Notes: generated by a model from the sequence alone, not told the origin. Positions 7,862 through 17,052 are shown, numbered from the stretch's first letter. The stretch is DNA of 54,888 bases from Bifidobacteriaceae bacterium (GCA_022650895.1 JALCQC010000016.1:1-54888), one strand, 5' to 3'. Program-made: numbers and translations.

Positions 7862-8917
7862 ATGCAGCGTGGTCCGTTCGTGGTGGGCGAGAAGGTTCAA
7901 TTCACCGACCGCAAGGGCAAACGCATCACCGTTCAACTGAGCGAGGGTGCACTGACTCAGACGGACCACGGTCTCATCCGTCACGACGACGTTATCGGTA
8001 CAGAGCCGGGAAACGTCGTCGTGACGGTTTCTGCTATAAAAAAGCCACAGGCCGTGGGAAGGAACACCCTCAAGTCGTCGCGGCGCTTGGGTGGATGGGA
8101 GTACACGGTCATGCGTCCGCGGATGATCGATTATTCGCTATCCATGCCGCGCGGCGCGCAGGTGATGTATCCGAAGGACATCGCCCAGGTGATCAGTCTC
8201 GGTGACATCCGCACAGGAGCGAGGGTGCTGGAGTCCGGCGGAGGATCGGGAGCCATGACACTGGCACTTCTGGACGCAGTCGGTCCCGAGGGCAACGTCA
8301 CCACCATCGAACGGCGAGAGGAATTCGCCAAAATCTCAGAGGCGAACATCGAGCTGTATTTTGGCTCCACCCCAGCATGGTGGACGGTGGACGTCCATGA
8401 CTTCGACGACGGAGCGGCCCAACTGCCCGCCGCCTCCTTCGACCGCATCGTGTTCGACATGCTCGACCCTTGGAATCGTTTGGAGCAGGCCCAGCGCGTC
8501 ATCGCGTCCGGGGGAATTATGGTGGCCTACGTCACCACGACCACGCAGATGAGCAGACTGTGCGAGGCGTTGCGCGCCAGCCACCGGTGGACGAGCCCCG
8601 AAGTGGTGGAACTCATGGAACGGACGTGGAAAGCGGAGGGACTGTCCGTCCGCCCCGATCACACCATGATCGGCCACACCGGCTTTCTCGTGGTGTCACG
8701 CGCCATGGCGCAGGGTGCAGCCGCGCTGACGAAGAAGCGCCGTGCCACCAAAGACGTGTATACGGATGTCGACGTGCTCTCCGACTCCGAAAGGCAGACG
8801 GAACTTGAAGATCTTGAGCTCCGAGACATTTCCGATCGGAAGGTTCGCAAGGTCTTGCGCGATCTGGATCAGCAGCTCGGCGTTCTTCATGACGCTCGGA
8901 GCGGCAAGACGGAATGA
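7862..8917 (+). CDS. trmI: tRNA (adenine-N1-)-methyltransferase TrmI
   Basis: The enzyme transfers a methyl group from S-adenosylmethionine to N1 of A58 in the T-loop of tRNA and acts as a homotetramer in the cytoplasm. The 351 residues open with a small beta domain (GPFVVGEKVQFTDRKGKR). The family segment QVMYPKDIAQVI lies near residue 100, and the SAM-binding motif ESGGGSGAMTLAL is at about residues 122-134. A catalytic-loop Asp lies in FDMLDPW. The C-terminus has about 50 extra charged residues beyond the fold. It follows the exporter genes closely, which looks like shared transcription without shared function. In many actinobacteria this gene is next to proteasome-associated genes; none is present here. 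Confidence 0.92.
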   Translation: MQRGPFVVGEKVQFTDRKGKRITVQLSEGALTQTDHGLIRHDDVIGTEPGNVVVTVSAIKKPQAVGRNTLKSSRRLGGWEYTVMRPRMIDYSLSMPRGAQVMYPKDIAQVISLGDIRTGARVLESGGGSGAMTLALLDAVGPEGNVTTIERREEFAKISEANIELYFGSTPAWWTVDVHDFDDGAAQLPAASFDRIVFDMLDPWNRLEQAQRVIASGGIMVAYVTTTTQMSRLCEALRASHRWTSPEVVELMERTWKAEGLSVRPDHTMIGHTGFLVVSRAMAQGAAALTKKRRATKDVYTDVDVLSDSERQTELEDLELRDISDRKVRKVLRDLDQQLGVLHDARSGKTE

Positions 8918-9041
8918 GTCGGGATGAATCGGGATGCGGACAACTCAGTCAGAATGACGCAGCTGAGCGCACTTTTCATGTCCTACAATGAAGGCAGTCC
9001 GGGTTGGCAACGATGATATGCAAACAATGGAGGCGATGGAC

Positions 9042-9599
9042 ATGACCGACAGCTTGAAGAAGATTTCCAAGCGTGCACGTGAGTACCAGCATGTGCTCAT
9101 GATCATGCGTCATGCCAAGGCCGAATCAGCGGGAACGGGCGGGGATTCCGACAGGGAGCTCACCGACAAGGGACTCAAGCAGGCCAAGCGTGTGGCAAAG
9201 GGCCTGGTGGCCATGAAACTGATGCCGGACGCCATCGTGTGCTCGGGGGCAGTGAGGGCGCGCCAGACTGTAGCACGCATGGTCAAGGTCTTTGGGGACG
9301 GTCCCAGCGTCGACTACCGTCAGAGTCTTTATGAGTCGGGACGTTCGGCGATGTGGGAAGAACTGTCCGCGGCGAACGATGCGACGGAGCGTCTTCTCAT
9401 TGTGGGTCATGAGCCATCGGTTTCCATGACCGTCGGCAGCATGGCGGCACGGGATTCCGATTCAGCCGCGCTCGCTCTCCTCAGCGTGGGTGTATCGAGT
9501 GCGACAGTGGCGATTCTTGCCTCCGACAAGCCTTTTTCCGAATGGACAGAGCATGATGCACGACTCATCGCTCTTCTCAGCCCCAAGGAGTTCAGCTGA
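9042..9599 (+). CDS. SixA-like histidine phosphatase
   Basis: This 185-residue protein belongs to the phosphoglycerate mutase-like histidine phosphatase superfamily, SixA branch. The motif MIMRHAKAES near the N-terminus carries the Arg-His pair that forms the phosphohistidine, SGAVRARQT supplies the second Arg, and LLIVGHEPSVSM the second His. It probably removes phosphate from a phosphohistidine protein or a small phosphoester; the substrate is unknown. I chose ATG 9042 because GGAGG at 9029-9033 is 8 bases upstream. An ATG at 8988 gives a longer frame but lies in a likely -10 hexamer (TACAAT, 8984-8989), so it is unlikely to be used. Confidence 0.85.
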   Translation: MTDSLKKISKRAREYQHVLMIMRHAKAESAGTGGDSDRELTDKGLKQAKRVAKGLVAMKLMPDAIVCSGAVRARQTVARMVKVFGDGPSVDYRQSLYESGRSAMWEELSAANDATERLLIVGHEPSVSMTVGSMAARDSDSAALALLSVGVSSATVAILASDKPFSEWTEHDARLIALLSPKEFS

Positions 9600-9737
9600 T
9601 CCTTTGGTGTTTGGGGGAGAGACGTGGGCATGGGTATAGATGCTGCTTATAGCGACACCTAGATTGAGAGAATTACCTGATAACCCGTAATTTTGCTAGG
9701 CTTTCAAAGTCTATGAAACCGTCTTTGGAGGCATTGC

Positions 9738-12041
9738 ATGAGCGTAGCCAGCGTCAGCGGGTTCCCCCGCATCGGTCAGAATCGCGAACTGAAGCGCGCT
9801 ATCGAAGGGTATTGGAAGTCCAAGAACGACCTCGAAACGGTTCGTTCCACGGCGGCCGCTCTGCGTAAGCGTCATTGGGAATTGCAGAGGGATGCAGGCA
9901 TTGATCTCATCCCCAGCAACGATTTCAGCTACTACGACCAGATGCTGGACACCGCAATTCTTCTGAACGTGATTCCGCAGCGGTACCGCGATCTCGGTCT
10001 GGGGACCGAAGACACCGTCTTCGCCATGGGGCGTGGCTACCAGGGAGAGCGCGGCGACGTCACCGCACTTCCGATGAAGAAGTGGTTCACCACGAACTAC
10101 CACTATCTTGTTCCCGAGATTGACGACTCCACCGTCATCAGGGTCAACGGAACGAAGCCCTTTGACGAGTTCGAAGAGGCCAAGAATCTCGGCATCCTCA
10201 CCAAGCCCGTTCTCATCGGACCCTACACGTTCCTCAAGCTGGCTCGTGGAACGGAGGCGACGCCGCTGAAGCTCAGCGACAAGCTAGTGAATGAGGCTGC
10301 CTCGACGTACGCGGAGATCGTCAAGCGTTTCGCGCAGCTGGGTGCGCGCTGGATTCAGTTCGACGAACCCTACCTCGTTCTCGATAAGGAAGAGGGCGAC
10401 GTCGAACTCTTCACCTCTCTCTACGAAGAGATTCTCGCCGCGCGCAGCGCAGGGTCCGCAAAGATCCTCCTCAACTCCTACTTCGGAAATATCGCCGACA
10501 TCTACGACACTGCCAATGGACTCGGTTTTGACGGCATTGGTCTCGATCTGCTCGAGGGGGGAGAGGAGAATCTCGCCGCCCTGAGTGCGCATGGTGTTCA
10601 TGATGGAACCGCGATTTTCGCGGGCGTGGTCAACGGCCGCAACATCTGGCGCAACAACTATGCGGTGAGCCTGGGACTGCTCGACGCCGTGGCGCAGGTT
10701 GCAGATGAGGTCGTCGTCTCAACCGCCTCCTCCTTGCTGCACGTTCCGTTCAGCACCGACGGCGAAACCGGTCTCAGTGATGAACAGCGCAAGCACTTCG
10801 CGTTCGCCGTCGAGAAGCTCGGAGAGCTGAGGGAGATCGCGAATCTCTCGTCGGCCTCGGACGAGGAACGCAAGGCCTCGACGGAGCTCGCGGCGAATCA
10901 GGCTCTCTTTGATGGTTCCCGCGTCTCCGCAGATCCCGCCGTTCATGACCGCATCGACCATCTCACTGACGCCGACTTCACCCGCCAGCCGGCACGTGCG
11001 GAGCGTCAGCGCATCCAGCGTGAAGAGCTCGGGCTGCCTCTTCTGCCGACCACGACCATCGGGTCCTTCCCGCAAACCCAGGACGTGCGCGCCGAGCGCG
11101 CCAAGCTGCGCAAGGGCGAGATCACGCAGGAATCCTATGATGACTTCATCAAGGGAAAGATCGTCGAGGTTCTCCGTCAGCAGGAGAAGATCGGGCTTGA
11201 CGTGCTGGTGCATGGTGAGTTCGAGCGCAACGACATGGTTGAATACTTCGGACAGAACCTTAAGGGCTTCCTCTTCACGAAGAACGCCTGGGTCCAGTCC
11301 TACGGAACTCGCTGCGTCAAGCCTCCCATCGTCTGGTCCGACGTCTCACGCGCCAAGCCGATCACCGTTGCGTGGAGTTCCTTCGCACAATCCCAGACGG
11401 ACCGCGTGGTCAAGGGCATGCTGACGGGTCCGGTCACCATTCTCAACTGGTCCTGGCCACGTGAGGACATCACCCACGAAGAGCAGACCAAGCAGCTTGC
11501 CCTCGCCATCCGCGACGAGGTCATCGACCTGCAGGACGCCGGCATCAAGGTCATCCAGATCGACGAGGCCGCTCTGCGCGAGAAGCTCCCGGTGCGTCGT
11601 TCCGACTGGCACAGCAAGTATCTCGATTGGGCCATTCCCGCATTCCGCCTGGTGCACTCCGGTGTGAAGGCCGGAACCCAGATCCATACGCACATGTGCT
11701 ATTCGGAGTTCAATGACATCATCCGTGACATCGATGCGATGGATGCCGACGTCATCTCCTTCGAAGCGTCCCGTTCCGATCTCACCGTTCTCGACGCCAT
11801 CCACGACGCCAACTTCGAAACAGAAGCCGGCCCCGGAGTCTACGACATTCACTCTCCGCGTATTCCCTCCGAAGAGGAGATCGAGGCGCGCATTCATGAG
11901 ATCCTCGAAAAGATGGATGTCTCCAAGGTCTGGATCAACCCGGACTGCGGTCTGAAGACCCGTGGCGACGCCGAAACCTGGCCCAGTCTGGAACACATGG
12001 TGGCCGCAGCGAAGGCCGTGCGGGCACAGCTGAGCAAGTAG
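9738..12041 (+). CDS. metE: Cobalamin-independent methionine synthase
   Basis: MetE transfers the methyl group of 5-methyltetrahydropteroyl-triglutamate to homocysteine to make methionine in the cytoplasm. The 767 residues match the family (about 755). The N-terminal half opens with [16 protein letters not shown]. The C-terminal half begins near [12 protein letters not shown] and carries the zinc ligands His652 and Cys654 (HTHMC), Glu676 (SFEASRSD) and Cys737 ([10 protein letters not shown]). All four are present, so the enzyme should be active. GGAG lies 7 bases before the start. metF follows after 13 bases and supplies the methyl donor. I saw no cobalamin or SAM riboswitch in the 138-base upstream gap; that gap does hold a weak TTGAGA-N18-TAATTT promoter-like pair. 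Confidence 0.96.
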   Translation: MSVASVSGFPRIGQNRELKRAIEGYWKSKNDLETVRSTAAALRKRHWELQRDAGIDLIPSNDFSYYDQMLDTAILLNVIPQRYRDLGLGTEDTVFAMGRGYQGERGDVTALPMKKWFTTNYHYLVPEIDDSTVIRVNGTKPFDEFEEAKNLGILTKPVLIGPYTFLKLARGTEATPLKLSDKLVNEAASTYAEIVKRFAQLGARWIQFDEPYLVLDKEEGDVELFTSLYEEILAARSAGSAKILLNSYFGNIADIYDTANGLGFDGIGLDLLEGGEENLAALSAHGVHDGTAIFAGVVNGRNIWRNNYAVSLGLLDAVAQVADEVVVSTASSLLHVPFSTDGETGLSDEQRKHFAFAVEKLGELREIANLSSASDEERKASTELAANQALFDGSRVSADPAVHDRIDHLTDADFTRQPARAERQRIQREELGLPLLPTTTIGSFPQTQDVRAERAKLRKGEITQESYDDFIKGKIVEVLRQQEKIGLDVLVHGEFERNDMVEYFGQNLKGFLFTKNAWVQSYGTRCVKPPIVWSDVSRAKPITVAWSSFAQSQTDRVVKGMLTGPVTILNWSWPREDITHEEQTKQLALAIRDEVIDLQDAGIKVIQIDEAALREKLPVRRSDWHSKYLDWAIPAFRLVHSGVKAGTQIHTHMCYSEFNDIIRDIDAMDADVISFEASRSDLTVLDAIHDANFETEAGPGVYDIHSPRIPSEEEIEARIHEILEKMDVSKVWINPDCGLKTRGDAETWPSLEHMVAAAKAVRAQLSK

Positions 12042-12054
12042 GCCCGGCATTTCC

Positions 12055-12906
12055 ATGCATTCACCGATTTTTTCGCTGGAGATCTTCCCGCCGAAGCGCA
12101 ACGCTCCGGTGGGAACGATCTATGACACCCTCGATGGCTTGGAGGGGTTGCATCCGGACTTCATCTCCGTCACCTATGGCACAGGGAAGTCGTCCGACCG
12201 AACGGCCACTGCCCGCATCGCGCACACGGTGAAGCGTGAATACGGCATTGACGCGGTCGCCCACCTCACGGCCATGTATGTGACGAAAAAGGACGTCGAT
12301 GACACCTTGGAGATGTTCCGCGAGGCGGGAGTGTCCTCGATACTGCCGTTGCGCGGCGATGTAGTGGAGGGCAGGACTCCTGCGGGAGTCTTCACCCACG
12401 CCTCGGATCTGGCGGCCTACATCAAGTCGGTGGATCCCTCGTTCAAGCTTTTCGGCGCATGCTATCCGGAAGGTCATCCGCAGTCCGCCTCGCTGGAGGA
12501 GGATATAGAGAACCTCCGCAAGAAGGTCGATTCCGGTGTGACCCATCTGATTTCCCAGTTGTTCTATTCGACCGACGAATTTCTGCAATTTGCGGAATTG
12601 GCTCGAAAGAAGGACATCACCGTTCCCATCGAGGCGGGAATCATGCCTCCGGTTCTGGCGAAGTCCACGCTGCGGATGGCGAAACAGTGCCAGGCGCATG
12701 TTCCACGACATCTCCATCAGATTCTGGAGAAGTGGCAAGGGAACAAGGAAGCGCTGCAGCAGGCGGGAATCGTATATGCCAGCGAGCAGATCAGCGAGTT
12801 GATCGCCAACGGCGTCGATGGCATCCACCTGTATTCCATGAATCATCCGAAGGTCGTTCGTCGCATCTGGAACAACGTGAGTTCCCTTTTCGAAGTGGTC
12901 GAGTGA
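12055..12906 (+). CDS. metF: 5,10-methylenetetrahydrofolate reductase
   Basis: MetF reduces methylenetetrahydrofolate to 5-methyltetrahydrofolate using a flavin and NADH, feeding MetE directly upstream. The 283 residues form a single TIM barrel of normal length. Visible family motifs are SLEIFPPK at the N-terminus, with the conserved catalytic Glu, FISVTYGTGKSS, the AHLTAMYVT strand, ILPLRGD, and the later QLFYSTDEF and PIEAGIMPP. There is no clear ribosome site before the ATG, which sits 13 bases after the metE stop, so re-initiation by ribosomes leaving metE is likely. A strong terminator follows at 13003. Confidence 0.95.
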   Translation: MHSPIFSLEIFPPKRNAPVGTIYDTLDGLEGLHPDFISVTYGTGKSSDRTATARIAHTVKREYGIDAVAHLTAMYVTKKDVDDTLEMFREAGVSSILPLRGDVVEGRTPAGVFTHASDLAAYIKSVDPSFKLFGACYPEGHPQSASLEEDIENLRKKVDSGVTHLISQLFYSTDEFLQFAELARKKDITVPIEAGIMPPVLAKSTLRMAKQCQAHVPRHLHQILEKWQGNKEALQQAGIVYASEQISELIANGVDGIHLYSMNHPKVVRRIWNNVSSLFEVVE

Positions 12907-13002
12907 CAACGCATCGGTAAAGCGGCTGATGGCTGCGGAAGATATCTGTCAGCGGAGGTCTGCGGTAGTTGCCGGCAGCGAATCTATGCAGCGGATACGA
13001 CA

Positions 13003-13037
13003 GGGGCGCGGTTCCGGAAATTTCGGAATCGCGCCCC
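13003..13037 (+). terminator. Rho-independent terminator after metEF
   Basis: GGGGCGCGGTTCCG (13003-13016) pairs with CGGAATCGCGCCCC (13024-13037) in a 14-bp stem with one G-T pair and a 7-base loop. Five T residues follow at 13043-13047. It ends the metE-metF transcript and may also work for the convergent membrane protein gene. Confidence 0.85.
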
Positions 13038-13065
13038 ACGTGTTTTTGCAACTGCGACGAGAGAT

Positions 13066-13428
13066 CTATCTCTTTTGAGGCTGTTTTTGGGTCTGCTTCT
13101 GCTGTTGCCGCTTTTTCTTCAGCTTGCGCGGCGACATCGTCTTGGCGTTCTTGGCGCGGAAGATCTTCCAATGCGAGGAGAAGAAACGGCGCAGGGGAGG
13201 AATTCTGCCGATACCAAAGCCGACGAGGGCGAGAGCGATGGAGATCCATGAGCCGAGGTTCTCTCCCAGAAGGATGAGGATAATGACGAAGCCGAATACC
13301 ACAATGCTGGCGGTGCGCGACATCGTCTTCTGCCGAGAGGTCTGTTCGTTTTCGCGCAGAGGGATGATTCCGAAGAAAAGGCCGCCGGCACAGCAGACAA
13401 TGCCGGAGATGATGGACAAAGCAAGCAT
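13066..13428 (-). CDS. Small membrane protein of unknown function
   Basis: I do not recognise a family. The product has three hydrophobic segments, LALSIISGIVCCAGGLFFGII, then ASIVVFGFVIILILLG, then WISIALALVGFGIGRI. A strongly basic tail rich in Lys, Gln and Arg (KLKKKRQQQKQTQKQ) follows and should be cytoplasmic. I prefer the ATG at 13428 (120 residues) because GAGG lies six bases upstream of it on this strand. An ATG at 13446 adds MNDEVY but has no ribosome site. It is convergent with metF and lies on the same strand as the ROK-ATPase pair, but is separated from it by about 85 bases that I read as non-coding. Confidence 0.72.
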   Translation of the reverse strand: MLALSIISGIVCCAGGLFFGIIPLRENEQTSRQKTMSRTASIVVFGFVIILILLGENLGSWISIALALVGFGIGRIPPLRRFFSSHWKIFRAKNAKTMSPRKLKKKRQQQKQTQKQPQKR

Positions 13429-13513
13429 ATAAACCTCATCGTTCATAGTGGTAGGAGTACAGACACAGATCAGAGTACAGCTTCTCCGCTCCGATTATAG
13501 AGACGGCTCGGTC

Positions 13514-14401
13514 TCACAGCGCGTCGTCACTTGCGCTGAAGTGCATTTCGGCCGGGCCGGACTCGGTGGCGGGGGAGTCGTCGCGGTCGATGAGCTTCCT
13601 TTGGTCGTTGAGACGTGACTTTGTGGAGAGGAAACCGGATTCGTTGCCGAACTCTCCGCTGTCGACGCCGGCTATTTCAGCGATGATCTGCTCGTAGGAG
13701 GTCTCCGAGGTGAGGTGCTCGCCGTTGATGCGTCCATGTCGAAGCACCACGATGCGGTCGGCGATGGCGAAGACGTCCGGCAGCGTGTTGCAGATGAACA
13801 CGATGGACTTTCCGGCGCTGCGCAGCTTCTTGATATAGGTGAGCACCTCGGCCGTCTGCGTGACCGAAAGAGAGGCCGTGGGCTCATCCAGCAGGATCAT
13901 GTCGGGGTCGTCGAGCAGGGTGCGCGCAATGGCGAGCATCTGGCTCTGTCCTTTCGACAGTGTCGAAATCGGCTTACGCAGGCCGATCGGCGACGACACC
14001 TGCGCGAGGACACGCCGCGCCTCGTCCTCCATGCGCCGGATGTCAATGCGGTGCAGCTCGTCCTTCATCTCATGGCCAAGGAAGAGGTTGGCGGTGACGT
14101 CCAGATTGTCGCAGAACTCCTGGTCTTGGAAGACGGCGGCGATGCCGAGTTCCCTGGAGTCGTGGATTCCGTTGATCTGAGTGGGCACACCATGGTGTTC
14201 GACGCTGCAGGGTTCGTCGGGTTGGTACAGTCCCGCGAGCACTTTGAGAACGGTGGATTTGCCTGCCCCGTTATCTCCGACGAGTGCGAGGATCTCACCG
14301 GGATAGAACGAGAGATCGATGTGCTTGAGCGCTTCAAGGAAGCCAAAAGTCACCGATACGTTGTTCATCTTCATGAGTGGGTAGCGTTTGTTGACGGTCA
14401 T
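13514..14401 (-). CDS. Single-domain sugar-type ABC ATPase, altered H-loop
   Basis: This 295-residue protein resembles the ATPases of the ribose/xylose (CUT2) family, but it has one ATPase domain instead of two. Walker A is GDNGAGKST (42-50), the signature LSKGQ (148-152), and Walker B ends at Asp172-Glu173. At the H-loop, FICNTLPDVF places Asn205 where His is expected, so turnover may be slow or regulated. A hydrophilic tail of about 65 residues follows the fold. The start codon directly abuts the stop of the ROK regulator gene, so the two are translated from one message. No permease is on this strand. The nearest complete sugar transporter is divergent (15808 onward) and already has its own double-domain ATPase. 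Its role is open: an alternative ATPase, or a sensing subunit. Confidence 0.88.
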   Translation of the reverse strand: MTVNKRYPLMKMNNVSVTFGFLEALKHIDLSFYPGEILALVGDNGAGKSTVLKVLAGLYQPDEPCSVEHHGVPTQINGIHDSRELGIAAVFQDQEFCDNLDVTANLFLGHEMKDELHRIDIRRMEDEARRVLAQVSSPIGLRKPISTLSKGQSQMLAIARTLLDDPDMILLDEPTASLSVTQTAEVLTYIKKLRSAGKSIVFICNTLPDVFAIADRIVVLRHGRINGEHLTSETSYEQIIAEIAGVDSGEFGNESGFLSTKSRLNDQRKLIDRDDSPATESGPAEMHFSASDDAL

Positions 14402-15592
14402 CTACTGCTGTTCTTTCGCTGGTGCCGGTGTCATGGATAGTGTGGAGTGTTCGAGGGCGAAAAGACAGGCACCGGTTATCTGGCTTGTCTTTTCGAAGTG
14501 CGCGGGCAGGACATCGATGGGTGCCAGGGCATCGGGGAAAAGGAGTCGGCGCAAGGATTCCTGGAAGGGCTCGATGAAGAGATCGCCGGTTTCGGCAAAT
14601 TTTCCCCCCACGACCACGATCTTCGGGTCAAGGGTGATACAGACCTGCGCGGTGACTTCCGCGATGCGCACGGAGACATCCGCCACGATGCGCCGGCAGC
14701 CGGGGTCGCCTTCGTTGGCCATGGTAATGAGATCGTCCAGCGTCATGGTGCCGTGGGTCACGTTGAGCAGGGAGACAAGGCGCGCCTCGTTGACGGTGGT
14801 GTTGAGGCACCCGCGGTTTCCGCAGGAGCAGATCGGCCCCAGCGGATCGACCTGGACATGGCCGATCTCTCCGGCGAGGCCCGTGACACCGCGCAGAAGC
14901 GCCCCGTTGACGAAGGCGGCGGCTCCGACACCGTCCGACGCGTGCACGTAGATGAAGTTTTCGATTCCCCGGGCGCTCCCGAGCCGGGATTCGGCGAGGC
15001 CTCCCATGTGGGCGGAGTTCTGCACATACACGGGCACTTGAAATACGGAGGAAAAAGGCGCGCGGAGTTCCTTGTTCTCCCAGCCGCGCAGAATTCCAGA
15101 GACGGCGACCTGCTGCGTCGCCTTGTTGACGGGGGCCTCCACGGCGAGGCAGATGCCGACGATTTCGCTGGTGGTGGCTCCCAGGGCGTTGATCGTCTCC
15201 TCGATGAGGAGGATTGCCCTTTCGATGGTTGAATCGACCTTGTGGTCAAGGGCGAGGGGAAGGGAGTGCGAGCTCAGAATCGTTCGGGAAAAGTCCATCA
15301 CGCAGATGGCCAGCTCTCTTTTTCCGATGAACATGCCGATGCTGATGCCCAACTGCCTGCGAAGGGTCACGAGGGTTGCTCGCCGCCCGCTGCGAATGGT
15401 GGACCGAGTTTCGAAGACGTCCTCGTCGACGAACTGACGAACCAGGTTCGAAACGGTGGCGGTGGAAAGCCCTGTGGCTTCGGAGAGCTCGATCTGAGTG
15501 AGCCCACCAAATTTCCGTACTGTTTCGAACAGCAGCGCGCGGTTGGCCTCCCTGAGTGCCGTTTGCGACCCAGAAGGTGATTTTTGCGCCAT
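14402..15592 (-). CDS. ROK-family transcriptional regulator
   Basis: This is a 396-residue sugar-responsive regulator of the NagC/XylR type. A winged helix-turn-helix is at about residues 31-52 (LTQIELSEATGLSTATVSNLV). The sugar-binding ROK domain carries GLAGEIGH (239-245) and the zinc motif CSCGNRGC with Cys255, Cys257 and Cys262. The position that holds the catalytic Asp in ROK kinases reads QNSAH, so Ser replaces Asp and kinase activity is unlikely. It is divergent from the ChvE-MmsAB transporter across 215 bases and probably controls both directions. The inducer is probably a monosaccharide carried by that transporter; this is inference. Confidence 0.92.
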   Translation of the reverse strand: MAQKSPSGSQTALREANRALLFETVRKFGGLTQIELSEATGLSTATVSNLVRQFVDEDVFETRSTIRSGRRATLVTLRRQLGISIGMFIGKRELAICVMDFSRTILSSHSLPLALDHKVDSTIERAILLIEETINALGATTSEIVGICLAVEAPVNKATQQVAVSGILRGWENKELRAPFSSVFQVPVYVQNSAHMGGLAESRLGSARGIENFIYVHASDGVGAAAFVNGALLRGVTGLAGEIGHVQVDPLGPICSCGNRGCLNTTVNEARLVSLLNVTHGTMTLDDLITMANEGDPGCRRIVADVSVRIAEVTAQVCITLDPKIVVVGGKFAETGDLFIEPFQESLRRLLFPDALAPIDVLPAHFEKTSQITGACLFALEHSTLSMTPAPAKEQQ

Positions 15593-15695
15593 GCCTTCAG
15601 CATACTATCTGCCGCTACTTCCTTGATTTTTCAACAGTCTGTGCGTTTTGTATTAGGGGTGTTAACGAATGTGACCGAAAACACGGCGCGCTGAG

Positions 15696-15724
15696 TTGAT
15701 TACTTAAATTCAATCCTGTATATT
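15696..15724 (+). promoter_or_regulatory. Promoter of the monosaccharide transporter
   Basis: TTGATT (15696-15701), a 17-base spacer and TATATT (15719-15724) form a good sigma-70-type promoter 84 bases before the binding-protein gene. An imperfect dyad (TTGATT/ATTCAA) overlaps the -35 and spacer and could be an operator. Confidence 0.65.
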
Positions 15725-15746
15725 GTGTGGCGAACCTCACAGTTCA

Positions 15747-15774
15747 TTGAGCAAACCAAAGAGGATTCGCTCAA
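15747..15774. promoter_or_regulatory. TTGAGC/GCTCAA dyad in transporter leader
   Basis: TTGAGC (15747-15752) and GCTCAA (15769-15774) are perfect inverted halves separated by 16 bases, just downstream of the expected transcription start. They could be a ROK operator or an mRNA hairpin. Confidence 0.4.
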
Positions 15775-15807
15775 AGACATATCCGTCAATGGTGAAGGAG
15801 AAGTCAC

Positions 15808-16965
15808 ATGAAAGCACTCAAGCGCACAATCGCTGCAGTTGCTGGACTTGCTATGATGGCAGGCCTCGCTGCTTGCGGTGGTGACCGCACGTCGTCTGGT
15901 GCAACGGATGAAAAGATCGAAGAGGGCGCTACCGTAGGTATTTCGATGCCGACCAAGTCGGAAGAGCGTTGGAACAAGGATGGCAACAATCTGAAAGCCA
16001 ACCTTGAGAAGAAGGGTTACAAAGTCATTCTGTCGTTCGCTGACGATAAGCCCGCGCAGCAGAACGCAGATATCGAGAACATGGTCAACAACGACGCCAA
16101 GATCGTCGTGGTCGCCGCCAAGGACGGTACTGCAGTGGGACCGGCAGTGGAGAAGGCTCGTGACGCAGGCGCCAAGGTCATTGCCTATGACCGCCTCATC
16201 ATGAACACCGAAGCCGTCGACTACTATGCAACCTTCCAGCTTGAGCAGGTGGGTGTCCTGGAAGCCAACTACATCATCGACACGCTCGGCCTCAAGGATG
16301 GCGAGAAGGGCCCCTTCAACATCGAGCTCTTCACCGGTTCCCCCGATGACAACAACGCCAAGTACTTCTTCAAGGGTGCTTGGGAGCTGCTGCAGCCGTA
16401 CTTCGAGTCCGGCGTTCTCGTCTCCCCGTCCAACCACGGTGGCGGCATCGACAAGGACAGCACCGTCGACGGCAACTGGCAGAAGATCTCCGTCATGTCC
16501 TGGAAGACCGAGCAGGCCCAGAAGGACATGGAATCCATCCTCGATTCCACGTATTCCCACGGTGAGAAGCTTGACGCCGTTCTTAGCCCCTACGATGGCA
16601 TTTCGCAGGGCGTGATCAACGCCATTCAGACGAAGCGTCCGGACATGGTTCCCGGAACCGACACCTGGCCCGTCATCACCGGTCAGGACGCCATGGAGAT
16701 CGCCATCAAGAACATCTCCGATGGAACCCAGGCCCAGACCGTCTTCAAGGACGTCAACAAGCTCGCAACCGCCGTTGAGGAAATGATCGTCGAGATTGCG
16801 GAAGGCAAGGAAGTCTCCGGCATCAACGGTGAGTTCAACAACGACAAGATCGATGTTCCTTCAAAGCTCCTCGATCCCGTCTCGATCACCAAGGACAACC
16901 TGTCCGATCTCGTTGACGCAGGTTACGTCACCCAGGAGAAGTTCGATCAGCTCACCGGTAAGTGA
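15808..16965 (+). CDS. chvE: Monosaccharide ABC transporter binding lipoprotein (ChvE-type)
   Basis: This is the extracellular substrate-binding component of a multiple-monosaccharide (CUT2 family) transporter. The signal peptide ends in the lipobox LAAC with Cys23 as the lipidated residue, so the protein is anchored to the outer face of the membrane. The mature part has the two-lobe periplasmic-binding fold, with ISMPTKSEERW at the start of lobe one, DGTAVGPAV, IAYDRLIMN, and LSPYDGISQGVINAI in lobe two. The overall pattern matches ChvE, which binds several aldoses; which ones are bound here cannot be read. GGAGAAG precedes the start. The ATPase and permease genes follow on the same strand after a hairpin, which may allow higher expression of the binding protein. 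Confidence 0.92.
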   Translation: MKALKRTIAAVAGLAMMAGLAACGGDRTSSGATDEKIEEGATVGISMPTKSEERWNKDGNNLKANLEKKGYKVILSFADDKPAQQNADIENMVNNDAKIVVVAAKDGTAVGPAVEKARDAGAKVIAYDRLIMNTEAVDYYATFQLEQVGVLEANYIIDTLGLKDGEKGPFNIELFTGSPDDNNAKYFFKGAWELLQPYFESGVLVSPSNHGGGIDKDSTVDGNWQKISVMSWKTEQAQKDMESILDSTYSHGEKLDAVLSPYDGISQGVINAIQTKRPDMVPGTDTWPVITGQDAMEIAIKNISDGTQAQTVFKDVNKLATAVEEMIVEIAEGKEVSGINGEFNNDKIDVPSKLLDPVSITKDNLSDLVDAGYVTQEKFDQLTGK

Positions 16966-16990
16966 GTCTCGAAACCAATCTGTCTAAATG

Positions 16991-17021
16991 GGAGCTGCGG
17001 CGGTACCGCCGCCGTGGCTCC
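16991..17021 (+). terminator. Intercistronic hairpin between chvE and mmsA
   Basis: GGAGCTGCGGCGGT pairs with ACCGCCGCCGTGGCTCC across a very short loop, with a small internal bulge. No T-run follows, so it looks like a partial terminator or mRNA-stabilising stem. Confidence 0.55.
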
Positions 17022-17052
17022 TTCGTATGAAAACTCGATGAGGAGTGATGAC

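Noticed and set aside
9600-9737. Riboswitch before metE
   Set aside because: I looked for a cobalamin or SAM riboswitch pattern and saw no matching conserved core or long paired structure; only a weak promoter is present.
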